DNA from: Mucilaginibacter frigoritolerans
Lineage (GTDB): Bacteria > Bacteroidota > Bacteroidia > Sphingobacteriales > Sphingobacteriaceae
Direction of reading: 5' to 3'
Assembly (NCBI RefSeq): GCF_007830615.1
Contig: NZ_VLLI01000001.1
Span: 62,001-126,000, forward strand
DNA length: 64,000 nucleotides
The notes below the pieces were generated by a model. The model saw only the letters and a program-made list of their open reading frames with translations, was not told the origin of the DNA and searched no databases. The position numbers and the translations under genes were made by a program. Positions 28,326 through 36,400 of this stretch are shown in pieces; position 1 is the stretch's first letter; every line of letters begins with the position of its first letter.

Positions 28326-29489
28326 TTAAGCGTTCGACTTTAACCTAAAACTTAACAAAAATGCAACTAAAATATAGAAAGACGACAAAAAGAATATACT
28401 ATGTATAGAAATAACTGCAATAAGGCCCGCGGTTATGGGCCCTAATGTTTGCCCTATAGAGGCGTACGACTGATTGATCCCCAGTATTTTACCCTGTTCT
28501 GATTTGTCAATATTATCGGCTATAATGGCGTTAAGCATGGGGTTGCGTAAACCATTAAACAAGCCATAGATACAAAGCCAGATGGCAAAAGGGATCAGCA
28601 GGGAATTAAGTCCAGAAAGGAACATCGCTGCAAAACATAATAGGGTGGAGATCATCAGGATCAAAGGCTTCGACTTAAATACTTTGATAAAGAAAGGCAC
28701 ACAAAGCTGCATTATGATGCCACAGATGCCAAATCCCGCCAGGAAAATACCCATTTGGGTAGGGCTTATCTTCAACACATCAACGCTAAAGGTTTGGAAT
28801 CCTATAACCATGGTGAACTGAGCCATGGTAAGTATAAAGCCGATAAATACTGCCGTACCTACTGTTTTTCTTTTTAGCGTGGTAAGCATGGTGCTGAACT
28901 TGAAGTGATACTGCTTTTTTGACCGGGTTTCTTTATTGGTAGGGTTGGTTTCTTTGAGTAAAAAGGCTGCGCATAAGGTGCCTAATAAGGAGATTCCCGC
29001 TGCAAAAAAGAAAGGTGCCTGCGCACTCAAAGCACTGAACGAACCACCTACCACCGGCCCTATTACAAAGCCAAATGCAAAGGCCGAGCCTAAAATACCA
29101 AAACGTTTTGCCCTGTTCTGTGCATTAGCGGTATCGGCTACCATGGCCTGTGCAACGGATACATTGCCGCCCGTTAAGCCATCCAATATCCGCGCAGCAA
29201 AAAGAACTATTAAGCTTCGTGCCTCGGCAAACATGAGGAAAGAGATACAAGTACCTGCCAGGCTGATGACCAGTAAAGGTTTGCGCCCCCATTTGTCTGA
29301 CAGGGAGCCTAAAACAGGCGTTGCAAAAAACTGCGCTATGGAAAATGTAGCCGTTAATATACCCAGTGTAGTACCCGTAAGTCCGAAGGTTTTACCATAG
29401 GTATACAGCACCGGCACAATGATGCCAAAGCCGAGCGAGTTAATAACACAAACAAATACTAATATCCAGAGGTTTTTATCGGCCTTCAT
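28326..29489 (-). CDS. MFS transporter, TetA-like drug efflux type
   Basis: 387 residues, twelve predicted membrane spans. The loop 2-3 signature GSLSDKWGRKPLLVISL is that of the drug:H+ antiporter (DHA1) branch. GLTGGNVSVAQAMVAD and FGFVIGPVVGGSF correspond to motifs of TetA-like pumps. It is an inner-membrane proton-driven exporter or importer; the substrate cannot be assigned and resistance should not be assumed. Upstream partner of marC (12-bp gap). Confidence 0.9.
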   Translation of the reverse strand: MKADKNLWILVFVCVINSLGFGIIVPVLYTYGKTFGLTGTTLGILTATFSIAQFFATPVLGSLSDKWGRKPLLVISLAGTCISFLMFAEARSLIVLFAARILDGLTGGNVSVAQAMVADTANAQNRAKRFGILGSAFAFGFVIGPVVGGSFSALSAQAPFFFAAGISLLGTLCAAFLLKETNPTNKETRSKKQYHFKFSTMLTTLKRKTVGTAVFIGFILTMAQFTMVIGFQTFSVDVLKISPTQMGIFLAGFGICGIIMQLCVPFFIKVFKSKPLILMISTLLCFAAMFLSGLNSLLIPFAIWLCIYGLFNGLRNPMLNAIIADNIDKSEQGKILGINQSYASIGQTLGPITAGLIAVISIHSIFFLSSFYILVAFLLSFRLKSNA

Positions 29490-29522
29490 GCAGATGGTGC
29501 GGGTTTTCGGGATTTAAGGTAA

Positions 29523-29553
29523 CAAAAAAGGCTCTGATAAATCAGAACCCTTT
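29523..29553 (-). terminator. Intrinsic terminator of the 29612 amino-acid permease
   Basis: On the minus strand GGTTCTGA pairs with TCAGAGCC around a short AT loop and is followed by TTTTTTG. It lies about 60 bp beyond the permease stop codon. Confidence 0.75.
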
Positions 29554-29611
29554 CAACAATTCGGTTATATTATTCAACCAATGGCAACAAATAGTGCCCT
29601 GGTTAGTTATA

Positions 29612-31168
29612 TTATTCTACAAATTTAGGATTAATCGGATCCTCTGCAGGCTCAACAATACCGTGCCTTACTTTTGAGTGTTTAATACTATAGCCAAAGA
29701 ATACAATAAAGCCAATCAGCAACCAAACAATTAACCTTGCCCAGTTACCAATGCCTTCGCTGGCAATCATAAACAGGCAGATTAACGCACCCAGCGGACA
29801 AACCAACCAGTAAAGCGGCGTTTTAAACGGCCTAACCAGGTCAGGATCTGTTCTGCGCAGAATAAGGATACCTAATGATACCAGCACGAATGCGAATAAA
29901 GTACCTATACTTACCATATCTCCCACTATGGTATCAGGTATAAATCCGGCAAAAATCGATACAAATACAAAGAACAACCATTGTGATTTATATGGTGTAC
30001 GATGTTTTGGATGTAACTTTGAAAATACCGGCGGTATTAAACCGTCGATGCTCATGGTATAAAATACCCTTGTTTGGCCCAATAACATCACCAGGATAAC
30101 TGATGAAAATCCGGCTAAAATAGCGATAGTAACCAACGAAGCTAACCAACCATAACCCGGCATAAACTGGGTAATAGCATACGTTACCGAAGCTTCTTTA
30201 CCTTTAATCAAAAAGTCTTTGTATGGTGCTAAACCTGTTAATACGTGCGAGAAAAGGATGTAAAGTAAAGTACAGAAAGCCAATGAAATCAGGATACCTT
30301 TTGGCATATCTTTCTGCGGATTTTTAGCTTCCTGAGCGGCAGTTGAAACGGCATCAAAACCAATAAAGGCAAAGAATACCACACTGGCACCACGCAACAC
30401 ACCCAGCCATCCGTGGTTAAACGTATCGGCATAATTAATTACCCCGGTGCTGGTTTTAACGATACCGGCATTAGCAGGAATTAAATAAGGTGTATGGTTA
30501 GCAGGGTTGATGAACTGCCAGCCTAAAGTAATGATCATTAATACGATAGCTACTTTAACTACCACAATAACGTTGTTTACAATAGCTGATTCGGCCGTAC
30601 CGCGGATAAGCAGCAAGGTAAGCATCAACACAATAAATATAGCCGGAAGGTTAACTATACCGTGGCCATGGGCCTCGTTAATATACAATCCGGTTTGTGA
30701 TATATTGGTTTCCCATGGGGCATGCGACCATACAAATGGAATATGCACATGGAAAAAAGTGTTCAGAAACTCGTTAAAATACTGCGACCAGCCAATGGCT
30801 ACCGTAGCAGCGCCTAAAGCGTATTCCAGTACCAAATCCCAGCCGATGATCCAGGCAATAAACTCGCCCATGGTGGCATAAGAGTAAGTATAGGCCGATC
30901 CGGCGATAGGGATCATACTGGCAAACTCCGCATAACACAAACCTGCAAGCGCACAACCTGACGCTGCGATAAGGAATGAAATGGTTACGGCAGGCCCGGC
31001 ATGTTCACCGGCTGCTGCTGCTGTACGCACAAAAATACCGGCACCAATAATGGCTCCGACACCCAATGCAATAAGCGACCCGACACCCAGCGTTCGTTTT
31101 AAGGTTTTTTCCGTCTCCTTCGACGCAGCCATGAGCTGCGCTATAGGTTTCTTAATAAATAACTTCAT
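29612..31168 (-). CDS. APC superfamily amino-acid permease (cationic amino-acid transporter-like)
   Basis: 518 residues with a C-terminal extension and ~12-14 membrane spans. The N-terminal LGVGSLIALGVGAIIGAGIF followed by CYAEFASMIPIAGSAYTYSY, and AFIGFDAVSTAAQEAKNPQKD in the middle, are the typical CAT/YfnA-like signature. It is an inner-membrane amino-acid importer. Codon use is like housekeeping genes here. Monocistronic, with its own terminator; upstream lies a repeat island in a divergent promoter region shared with the 31715 gene. Confidence 0.93.
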   Translation of the reverse strand: MKLFIKKPIAQLMAASKETEKTLKRTLGVGSLIALGVGAIIGAGIFVRTAAAAGEHAGPAVTISFLIAASGCALAGLCYAEFASMIPIAGSAYTYSYATMGEFIAWIIGWDLVLEYALGAATVAIGWSQYFNEFLNTFFHVHIPFVWSHAPWETNISQTGLYINEAHGHGIVNLPAIFIVLMLTLLLIRGTAESAIVNNVIVVVKVAIVLMIITLGWQFINPANHTPYLIPANAGIVKTSTGVINYADTFNHGWLGVLRGASVVFFAFIGFDAVSTAAQEAKNPQKDMPKGILISLAFCTLLYILFSHVLTGLAPYKDFLIKGKEASVTYAITQFMPGYGWLASLVTIAILAGFSSVILVMLLGQTRVFYTMSIDGLIPPVFSKLHPKHRTPYKSQWLFFVFVSIFAGFIPDTIVGDMVSIGTLFAFVLVSLGILILRRTDPDLVRPFKTPLYWLVCPLGALICLFMIASEGIGNWARLIVWLLIGFIVFFGYSIKHSKVRHGIVEPAEDPINPKFVE

Positions 31169-31429
31169 TTTAAATTAATAAGATCAGTTTTAAAAGTTTA
31201 AATCACATTTCCCCAAACGTAGTTAAATTTATTGAAATGATAAAGAGCAGATTGTAACAATAAAAGCACTTATACATTTTTATTTATAGTTTGATAAACA
31301 GTGAGTTAATGGCCCATAAAACATTAGCCCCAACACACTAAGAACCGCTCAATTACCCCGAAATATTCGCGCCGGAAGGAAAAATTCACGTTTATTTAAC
31401 GTACTGTGCATTTGGGATTTATTTCTACA

Positions 31430-31554
31430 CGTCATCGCGAGGAACGAAGCGATCTATAAGCAATGCAGATCAATGGAGATAGATTTTATTAAATGACGAA
31501 ATACCGTGCTGTTGATTGTCCAGCGTAGAGATTGCTTCGTACCTCGCAATGACG
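31430..31554 (+). repeat. Repeat family A (MITE-like), copy 4
   Basis: 125 bp with left arm CGTCATCGCGAGGAACGAAG and right arm ATTGCTTCGTACCTCGCAAT followed by GACG. The arms form a long hairpin. It ends with the flank CTTGGTAA also found after copy 2. Located in the divergent region between the permease and hydrolase genes. Confidence 0.9.
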
Positions 31555-31569
31555 CTTGGTAAGTGCAAA

Positions 31570-31619
31570 GTGTTTCAAAACTGTTTCACCCCTGTTCGCT
31601 CCTGAAACGAACGCAACAC
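31570..31619 (+). repeat. Repeat family B, copy 5
   Basis: About 50 bp with AACTGTTTCACCCCTGTTCG and CCTGAAACGAACGCAACAC. The CACCCCTG sub-variant is shared with copy 6 at 32771, on the other side of the hydrolase gene and in the same orientation. Confidence 0.85.
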
Positions 31620-31714
31620 CCACAACCAACGATCATCGCTCGCAGAGGGAGTATTCCAGGGCTAAACTGTAACCTAAGAGTAAATAGTACAGTCATAGTT
31701 TTAAATCAAAAAAA

Positions 31715-32719
31715 ATGAACATACAATTTGCCATCCTAAATTTACGGACTTGTTTAATAGCGCTTTTTTTGCTTTTAACTTCAATTGTTACTAAAGGGCA
31801 GAATAAAGATAGCGTATACTATAAAAAACAACATGAGCAGGGAGTAAAGAAAATATTGATAAACGGAAAGTTTTGGGTTTGGACTCAAAAAATCGGAGAT
31901 GGAAAAATTAATGTTTTGTTATTGCATGGCGGTCCCGCTCAATCGCATGAATATTTTGAAATATTTTCAAAGTACCTCCCAAACAATGGAATAACAATTT
32001 ATTATTATGACCAATTTGGGTCTTACTTTTCTGAGCAACCAACAAAGCAGCAATTAAATGACACTACTCTTTGGAAGGTGTCTCGTTATGTTGAAGAAAT
32101 AGAACAAGTGCGGAAGGGATTAAAGCTCAGTAAACTTTTCATATACGGACACTCATATGGTGGTTTGCTTGCTCTTGCTTATAGTTACAAATATCAAACC
32201 CACGTTAAAGGGATGATATTTTCAGATATGAACCCCTTTCCAAAAGATTTCGATCAAAGAATTTCTTTTATTAATAATCAAACCGACAGTATACTAAATG
32301 CGACAAAAAAATATAATAGCCTTATCCAAAGGAAGCTGCAAGGATCATCTTATGATAAAAAGGTATATCAGGAAGCATTCGATAGCACATTTACCAGAAA
32401 CTTTGTACTTAGACTGGACACATTGCCCGATGCAATTTTAAGAACAAAAGTCCATAAGAATTTTGAGGTTGCCCAAAAGATAGGACCGTCGACCTTTTCA
32501 CTGAATTATGCTGATATGATACCGAAAATAAACATCCCTGTTTTGCTAATAAGTGGAGAATATGATTTTATTATAAGTACTAAACAGATTGAAACGCTAA
32601 GCAAATTGTTTCCTAATGCTCAATATTATATAGTGCCAAATGCAGGTCATATCTGTTTTATCGACAACCCTAATCAATATTTCCCAGGTTTGATAGATTT
32701 TATTAAACGCAATAACTAA
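31715..32719 (+). CDS. Secreted alpha/beta hydrolase, proline-iminopeptidase-like (S33)
   Basis: 334 residues. An N-terminal hydrophobic segment (LRTCLIALFLLLTSIVTKGQ) serves as signal peptide. The fold has the S33 hallmarks: oxyanion LLLHGGPAQSHEYF, YYYDQFGSYFSEQP, nucleophile elbow IYGHSYGGLLALAYS (Ser intact), acid in LLISGEYDFII and histidine in PNAGHICFIDNP. S33 enzymes cleave N-terminal proline or related peptides, or act as esterases; specificity is unknown. The gene is clearly AT-richer than its neighbours and is bracketed by two directly repeated family B elements (31570 and 32771), suggesting later arrival. Confidence 0.88.
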   Translation: MNIQFAILNLRTCLIALFLLLTSIVTKGQNKDSVYYKKQHEQGVKKILINGKFWVWTQKIGDGKINVLLLHGGPAQSHEYFEIFSKYLPNNGITIYYYDQFGSYFSEQPTKQQLNDTTLWKVSRYVEEIEQVRKGLKLSKLFIYGHSYGGLLALAYSYKYQTHVKGMIFSDMNPFPKDFDQRISFINNQTDSILNATKKYNSLIQRKLQGSSYDKKVYQEAFDSTFTRNFVLRLDTLPDAILRTKVHKNFEVAQKIGPSTFSLNYADMIPKINIPVLLISGEYDFIISTKQIETLSKLFPNAQYYIVPNAGHICFIDNPNQYFPGLIDFIKRNN

Positions 32720-32770
32720 TGGAATATTGACAACAAAAATAGCTAAGCAGATCTTATGTAATCTGCCGCA

Positions 32771-32823
32771 CTGTTTCAAAACAGTTTCACCCCTGTTCGC
32801 TCCTGAAACGAACGCAACAGCAC
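32771..32823 (+). repeat. Repeat family B, copy 6
   Basis: CTGTTTCAAAACAGTTTCAC at the left and CCTGAAACGAACGCAACAGC at the right. It shares the CACCCCTG variant and orientation with copy 5 upstream of the hydrolase gene. Confidence 0.85.
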
Positions 32824-32928
32824 AGCAATATCTCCTTGCTGATAATCAACATTTTTACTCCCTGATCTTCACAGTTTGTACAACTGGTTTTCAAATTGTT
32901 ATATTAGGGGTATAAATCATTCGTCAAT

Positions 32929-35349
32929 ATGCTGCGTAACATGCTGTTGGTTACTTATCGTAACCTGATCAAAAACAAATTTTACACTTTTATAAATGTA
33001 GCCGGACTTGCTTTGGGTATTGCTGCCTTTGTTTTGATAAGTGCCTACGTGCATTTTGAAAAAAGCTACGACCACATGAATGCCGACGCTGATAATATTT
33101 ACCGCGTGGAAAGTCAGTTTTATAAAGGTGATGTTTTGAACGATAGCTGGGCCACCAGTACCAATGGTTATGCCACTGCCATGAAGGCCAATTTTCCGGA
33201 AATAGCATCATTTACGCGGATAAACTGGAACAATTCTGAAAGGGTAGTAAGGTATCAGAACATAAAATACAGGGAAGAGCATGTTTGCTTTGCTGATACT
33301 AACTTCTTTAAATTCTTCACTTATAAACTAATAAAAGGCGATGCCTCAACGGTATTGAACCGGCCCAATACCATAGCCATATCGCAATCGTCGGCACTAA
33401 AGTTTTTCGGCAATGCCGACCCAATGGGTAAGTTTGTTGATGTAACCAATTATAATGGCACTTTTCATTGTATGGTAACGGGTGTTTTTGCAGATGTGCC
33501 CCCAAATACTACCATAAAGTTCAGCTTTTTAATATCATGGGATACTCAGCCCCGGTTTCTTAAAGATTTTTGGTACATACACGAGAGTTACACTTTTGTA
33601 AAGCTAAAGCCCAATACCAATATAGCCGCCGTTGAAGCGAAGTTTCCGGCCCTTGCAGAGCGGTATAAAACAGCTCAGTCGCTTAAAGATTTAAAATGGG
33701 CCATCCGGCTGATTCCGTTAACCAGTATCCACTTAAATCCGGCAAAGCCTTATGAAATTGAAACCAAAGGAAACGCCCTTGCCGTTAGCTTTTTAAATAT
33801 AATGGCCTTTGTTATATTGATAATAGCCTGCGTAAACTATATTAACCTGGCAACAACCAAAGCTGCCGACAGGGCACGTGAAATTGGTATCCGTAAAGTT
33901 AACGGGGCAAGGATAGGGCAGTTATTGGCTCAATTTTTAATAGAATCGGGTATTATTAACCTGGCAGCGTTAGTTATAGCCATAGTAATTGTGAATGTTT
34001 CGGTTTACTACCTGCCTTCTTTTACCGGCAAAAGTGCAACCGAAAGTCTTTTATTTGATTTGCCCTTGTATCTGCAAACCGGGGCAGTGTTATTGGCGGT
34101 TATGTTTTTATCGGGCTTTTACCCGGCTTTAGTATTGGCCAATGTGAACCCGGTGCGGGTATTAAAGGGCCGCTATACCTTTTCAAAAGGAGGCATTATC
34201 CTTCGGAAAGGAATGGTTGCCTTCCAGTTTACCGCTTCACTATTACTTATTGCAGGTACCATTGCTATTTACAGGCAGCTTCATTATATGAATAATGTTG
34301 ATACGGGGATCAATATGGATCAAACCCTTGTGCTGAAAGCACCTGTGAGTACCGATAATTATGCATCAAAACTCAGCAGCTTTAAAGCCGATGTGAAAAA
34401 CATTAACGGTGTGAAAAACATTACAGGTTCAGCAGCGGTACCCGGTAAAGAGGTTGGCGGATTTTCGGCCGACAGAAGGTTTGGAGCATCAAAAGCCGAA
34501 GAACGGTTGTATGAGCTGCAACGGGTTGATTTTGATTTTATTAATGCCTATGATTTGAAAGTTATTGCAGGCAGGGCATTTGATGCAAGCCGTCCTTCAG
34601 ACTCTACCGGCGTTGTGTTAAATGAAGCCGCAGTAAAACAATTTGGCTTTGCCTCAGTAAATGATGCAGTAGGTAAAAAAGTATGGCTGGAAACGCTTGA
34701 CAAAAAGCCTAATGAGGTAATAGGGGTGGTGAAAAACTATCATCAGCAATCATTACAGCGTAACTACACCCCGGTAATTCTTTTTATGGATCCTAAATTA
34801 GGATGGGTGGGCATCAATTATTATTCTATTAAAACCAGTACCAATAATAACCGCCAGATAGTTGATGAGGTGAAAAGCATCTGGAACCGGTATTTCCCCG
34901 AATCATCCTTTGATTTCTTTTTCCTGGATGATTTTTACAACCAGCAATACCAGCAAGAAACACAATTTGGAGGCACCTTTATGCTTTTCTCTGTATTGGC
35001 AATTATTATTGCCTGTATGGGGCTGTTTGGTCTTACTGCTTATAATACCTCACGCCGTACAAAGGAAATTGGTGTGCGTAAGGTTTTGGGCGCATCTGTG
35101 CAAAGCATCGTATCCATATTAACATGGGATATTATCAGGCTGATACTGGTTTGCAGTTTAATAGCTATTCCGCTTGCCTTTGTGTTGGTAAATCAATGGT
35201 TAAATGGCTATGCCTTCAGGGTTCAGCTAAGTTTGTGGCAGTTTATTTTACCTATACTAACGCTTATTTTACTAACGCTTGCTACAATCAGTTACCTTAC
35301 CGTTAAAGCAGCCATGAGCAACCCAGCCAGAACGTTAAAAGATGAGTAA
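32929..35349 (+). CDS. Orphan ABC transporter permease, MacB/FtsX type
   Basis: 806 residues with the duplicated Bacteroidota layout: TM helix (FINVAGLALGIAAFVLISAY), MacB-type periplasmic core at ~50-250, FtsX helices around 285-410 (ATTKAADRAREIGIRKVNGA), a second helix near 430, second periplasmic core at ~460-660, and terminal FtsX helices with the second coupling motif TSRRTKEIGVRKVLGASVQS. These permeases move no solute through the membrane but act mechanically, as MacB does in exporting peptides or lipoproteins. The needed ATPase is not encoded nearby; it must act in trans. Starts with ATG at 32929; followed by repeat family D. Confidence 0.92.
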   Translation: MLRNMLLVTYRNLIKNKFYTFINVAGLALGIAAFVLISAYVHFEKSYDHMNADADNIYRVESQFYKGDVLNDSWATSTNGYATAMKANFPEIASFTRINWNNSERVVRYQNIKYREEHVCFADTNFFKFFTYKLIKGDASTVLNRPNTIAISQSSALKFFGNADPMGKFVDVTNYNGTFHCMVTGVFADVPPNTTIKFSFLISWDTQPRFLKDFWYIHESYTFVKLKPNTNIAAVEAKFPALAERYKTAQSLKDLKWAIRLIPLTSIHLNPAKPYEIETKGNALAVSFLNIMAFVILIIACVNYINLATTKAADRAREIGIRKVNGARIGQLLAQFLIESGIINLAALVIAIVIVNVSVYYLPSFTGKSATESLLFDLPLYLQTGAVLLAVMFLSGFYPALVLANVNPVRVLKGRYTFSKGGIILRKGMVAFQFTASLLLIAGTIAIYRQLHYMNNVDTGINMDQTLVLKAPVSTDNYASKLSSFKADVKNINGVKNITGSAAVPGKEVGGFSADRRFGASKAEERLYELQRVDFDFINAYDLKVIAGRAFDASRPSDSTGVVLNEAAVKQFGFASVNDAVGKKVWLETLDKKPNEVIGVVKNYHQQSLQRNYTPVILFMDPKLGWVGINYYSIKTSTNNNRQIVDEVKSIWNRYFPESSFDFFFLDDFYNQQYQQETQFGGTFMLFSVLAIIIACMGLFGLTAYNTSRRTKEIGVRKVLGASVQSIVSILTWDIIRLILVCSLIAIPLAFVLVNQWLNGYAFRVQLSLWQFILPILTLILLTLATISYLTVKAAMSNPARTLKDE

Positions 35350-35417
35350 GGTCAATGATAAATCAAAAATCCCCCTTCAGGAGGCTAGGGGAACAGGAAC
35401 GCGTAATTCTACACCTT

Positions 35418-35543
35418 GTCATTTCGAACGAGGGTACCGAGGGGAAACTATCTCTTGAGCGCAGCGAAAAAACTTTTACGTGTGATAGGCAAAGCGTAAA
35501 GCTTGTACGGCGCAAAAGCTTTCTCGTTATTACTCGAAATGAC
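35418..35543. repeat. Repeat family D, single copy (palindromic element)
   Basis: 126 bp bounded by a perfect 10-bp inverted repeat, GTCATTTCGA and TCGAAATGAC. The interior is GC-rich and has internal complementary stretches (TTTTACG..CGTAAA; AAGCTTGTAC). This is only one copy in the window, so the family status is inferred from the ends, which resemble family A ends (GTCATTGCGA). Confidence 0.65.
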
Positions 35544-35566
35544 ATGCTGGATGGGTTAATACGTTA

Positions 35567-35618
35567 CTGTTTCAAAAGTGTTTCACAGGTGTTCGCTCCT
35601 GAAACGAACGCAACAGCA
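35567..35618 (+). repeat. Repeat family B, copy 7
   Basis: CTGTTTCAAAAGTGTTTCAC at the left end and CTGAAACGAACGCAACAG at the right end. It lies between family D and a truncated family A copy. Confidence 0.85.
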
Positions 35619-35643
35619 TATTGAAAAGAGATACTGCACCGCG

Positions 35644-35690
35644 CGTCATTGCGAGGTACGAAGCAATCTCTACTGCAGACGATTAATGGA
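35644..35690 (-). repeat. Repeat family A, truncated copy 5
   Basis: CGTCATTGCGAGGTACGAAG followed by CAATCTCTACTGCAGACGAT matches the left third of copies 6 and 7, then the match stops 12 bp before the GIY-YIG stop codon. The missing right two thirds suggest replacement or deletion at the GIY-YIG segment. Confidence 0.8.
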
Positions 35691-35701
35691 CCAATATTAT
35701 T

Positions 35702-36007
35702 TTATTCTTCCATTAACTTATCATATAAATCAATCCATTCAGGATTTATGGATTCAACTAATTGCTTTTTATATTTCCGATTACCTCCTTTTATTGCCTT
35801 TTCAGAAGCAATAGCTTCCTCTATGCTCGAATAAAAAAAGTAGTAAACTAATTTATCGCAATTGTATTTCGCCGTAAAGCTATTGGGGTGTATTTTGTTT
35901 TTATGCTCCCATATTCTACCTGTAATGTCAGAAGTAACACCAGTGTAAAGCACCGTATGTAATTTGTTTGTGGTGATATAAACACATCCACCTCTTTGAA
36001 AAACCAT
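35702..36007 (-). CDS. GIY-YIG domain protein (UPF0213-like putative endonuclease)
   Basis: 101 residues of the small GIY-YIG superfamily. The tripeptide pair is VYI...YTG in GGCVYITTNKLHTVLYTGVT. The catalytic Arg is in GRIWEHK and the metal-binding Glu in EEAIASEKAIKGGNRKYKKQ, with the classic C-terminal INPEWIDLYD. These stand-alone domains are putative nucleases with unknown targets; some relatives act in repair or as homing enzymes. The gene is bracketed by family A repeats (truncated 35644-35690 and full 36047-36172) and is AT-rich. A link to the repeats is inference. Confidence 0.92.
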   Translation of the reverse strand: MVFQRGGCVYITTNKLHTVLYTGVTSDITGRIWEHKNKIHPNSFTAKYNCDKLVYYFFYSSIEEAIASEKAIKGGNRKYKKQLVESINPEWIDLYDKLMEE

Positions 36008-36046
36008 ATTATCAAATAAACATTAAAACCACATCCCATCACCGCG

Positions 36047-36172
36047 CGTCATTGCGAAGAATGAAGCAATCTCTACTGTGGACAATCAGCAGCACGGTAT
36101 TACGTTATTGAACAAAAATCAATCTCCATTGATTTGCATAGCTTATAGATTGCTTCGTACCTCGCAATGACG
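36047..36172 (-). repeat. Repeat family A (MITE-like), copy 6
   Basis: 126 bp beginning CGTCATTGCGAAGAATGAAG and ending GCTTCGTACCTCGCAATGACG. Interior GACAATCAGCAGCACGGTAT and TTGAACAAAAATCAATCTCC in the orientation of copies 1 and 7. It lies 39 bp upstream of the GIY-YIG start codon, so it may overlap its promoter. Confidence 0.9.
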
Positions 36173-36184
36173 TGGCGGAGAAAG

Positions 36185-36250
36185 CTTTGTCCACTCTTGT
36201 CCACCATACCCACTCCTAAAAACCGGACGGACAAACAAGAAACTAACCAC
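36185..36250 (-). repeat. Repeat family C, copy 2
   Basis: Contains CTTGTCCACCATACCCACTC and AAAAACCGGACGGACAAACA, the complement of copy 1 at 27541-27600 with few changes. The shared tail AAGAAACTA extends the match on the far side. Confidence 0.8.
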
Positions 36251-36254
36251 CAGG

Positions 36255-36379
36255 CGTCATCGTGAGGAACGAAACGATCTCTACGTAGGACAATCAACAG
36301 CCCGGTATTACGTCATTGAACAAAACCTATCTCCATTGATCTGCATAGTATAGAGATTGCTTCGTACCTCGCAATGACG
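36255..36379 (-). repeat. Repeat family A (MITE-like), copy 7
   Basis: 125 bp from CGTCATCGTGAGGAACGAAA to TTCGTACCTCGCAATGACG. It differs from copy 6 at several positions but has the same inner order. It ends 22 bp before the convergent methyltransferase stop. Confidence 0.9.
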
Positions 36380-36400
36380 TGGTGCAGAAAGAGTAAGGGG

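Noticed and set aside
28936-29400. 154-codon plus-strand frame antisense to the MFS gene
   Set aside because: Low-complexity Pro/Ala/Lys translation opposite a clear 12-span transporter; no own start signal.
35355-35624. 89-codon plus-strand frame
   Set aside because: It runs through repeat families D and B and translates palindromic DNA; repeat-derived open frames are common artefacts.
6810-36380. Possible CRISPR array from the repeated 20-24-bp arms
   Set aside because: Copies are dispersed kilobases apart, occur as inverted arms of ~125-bp units, have no regular spacers, and no cas gene is present.
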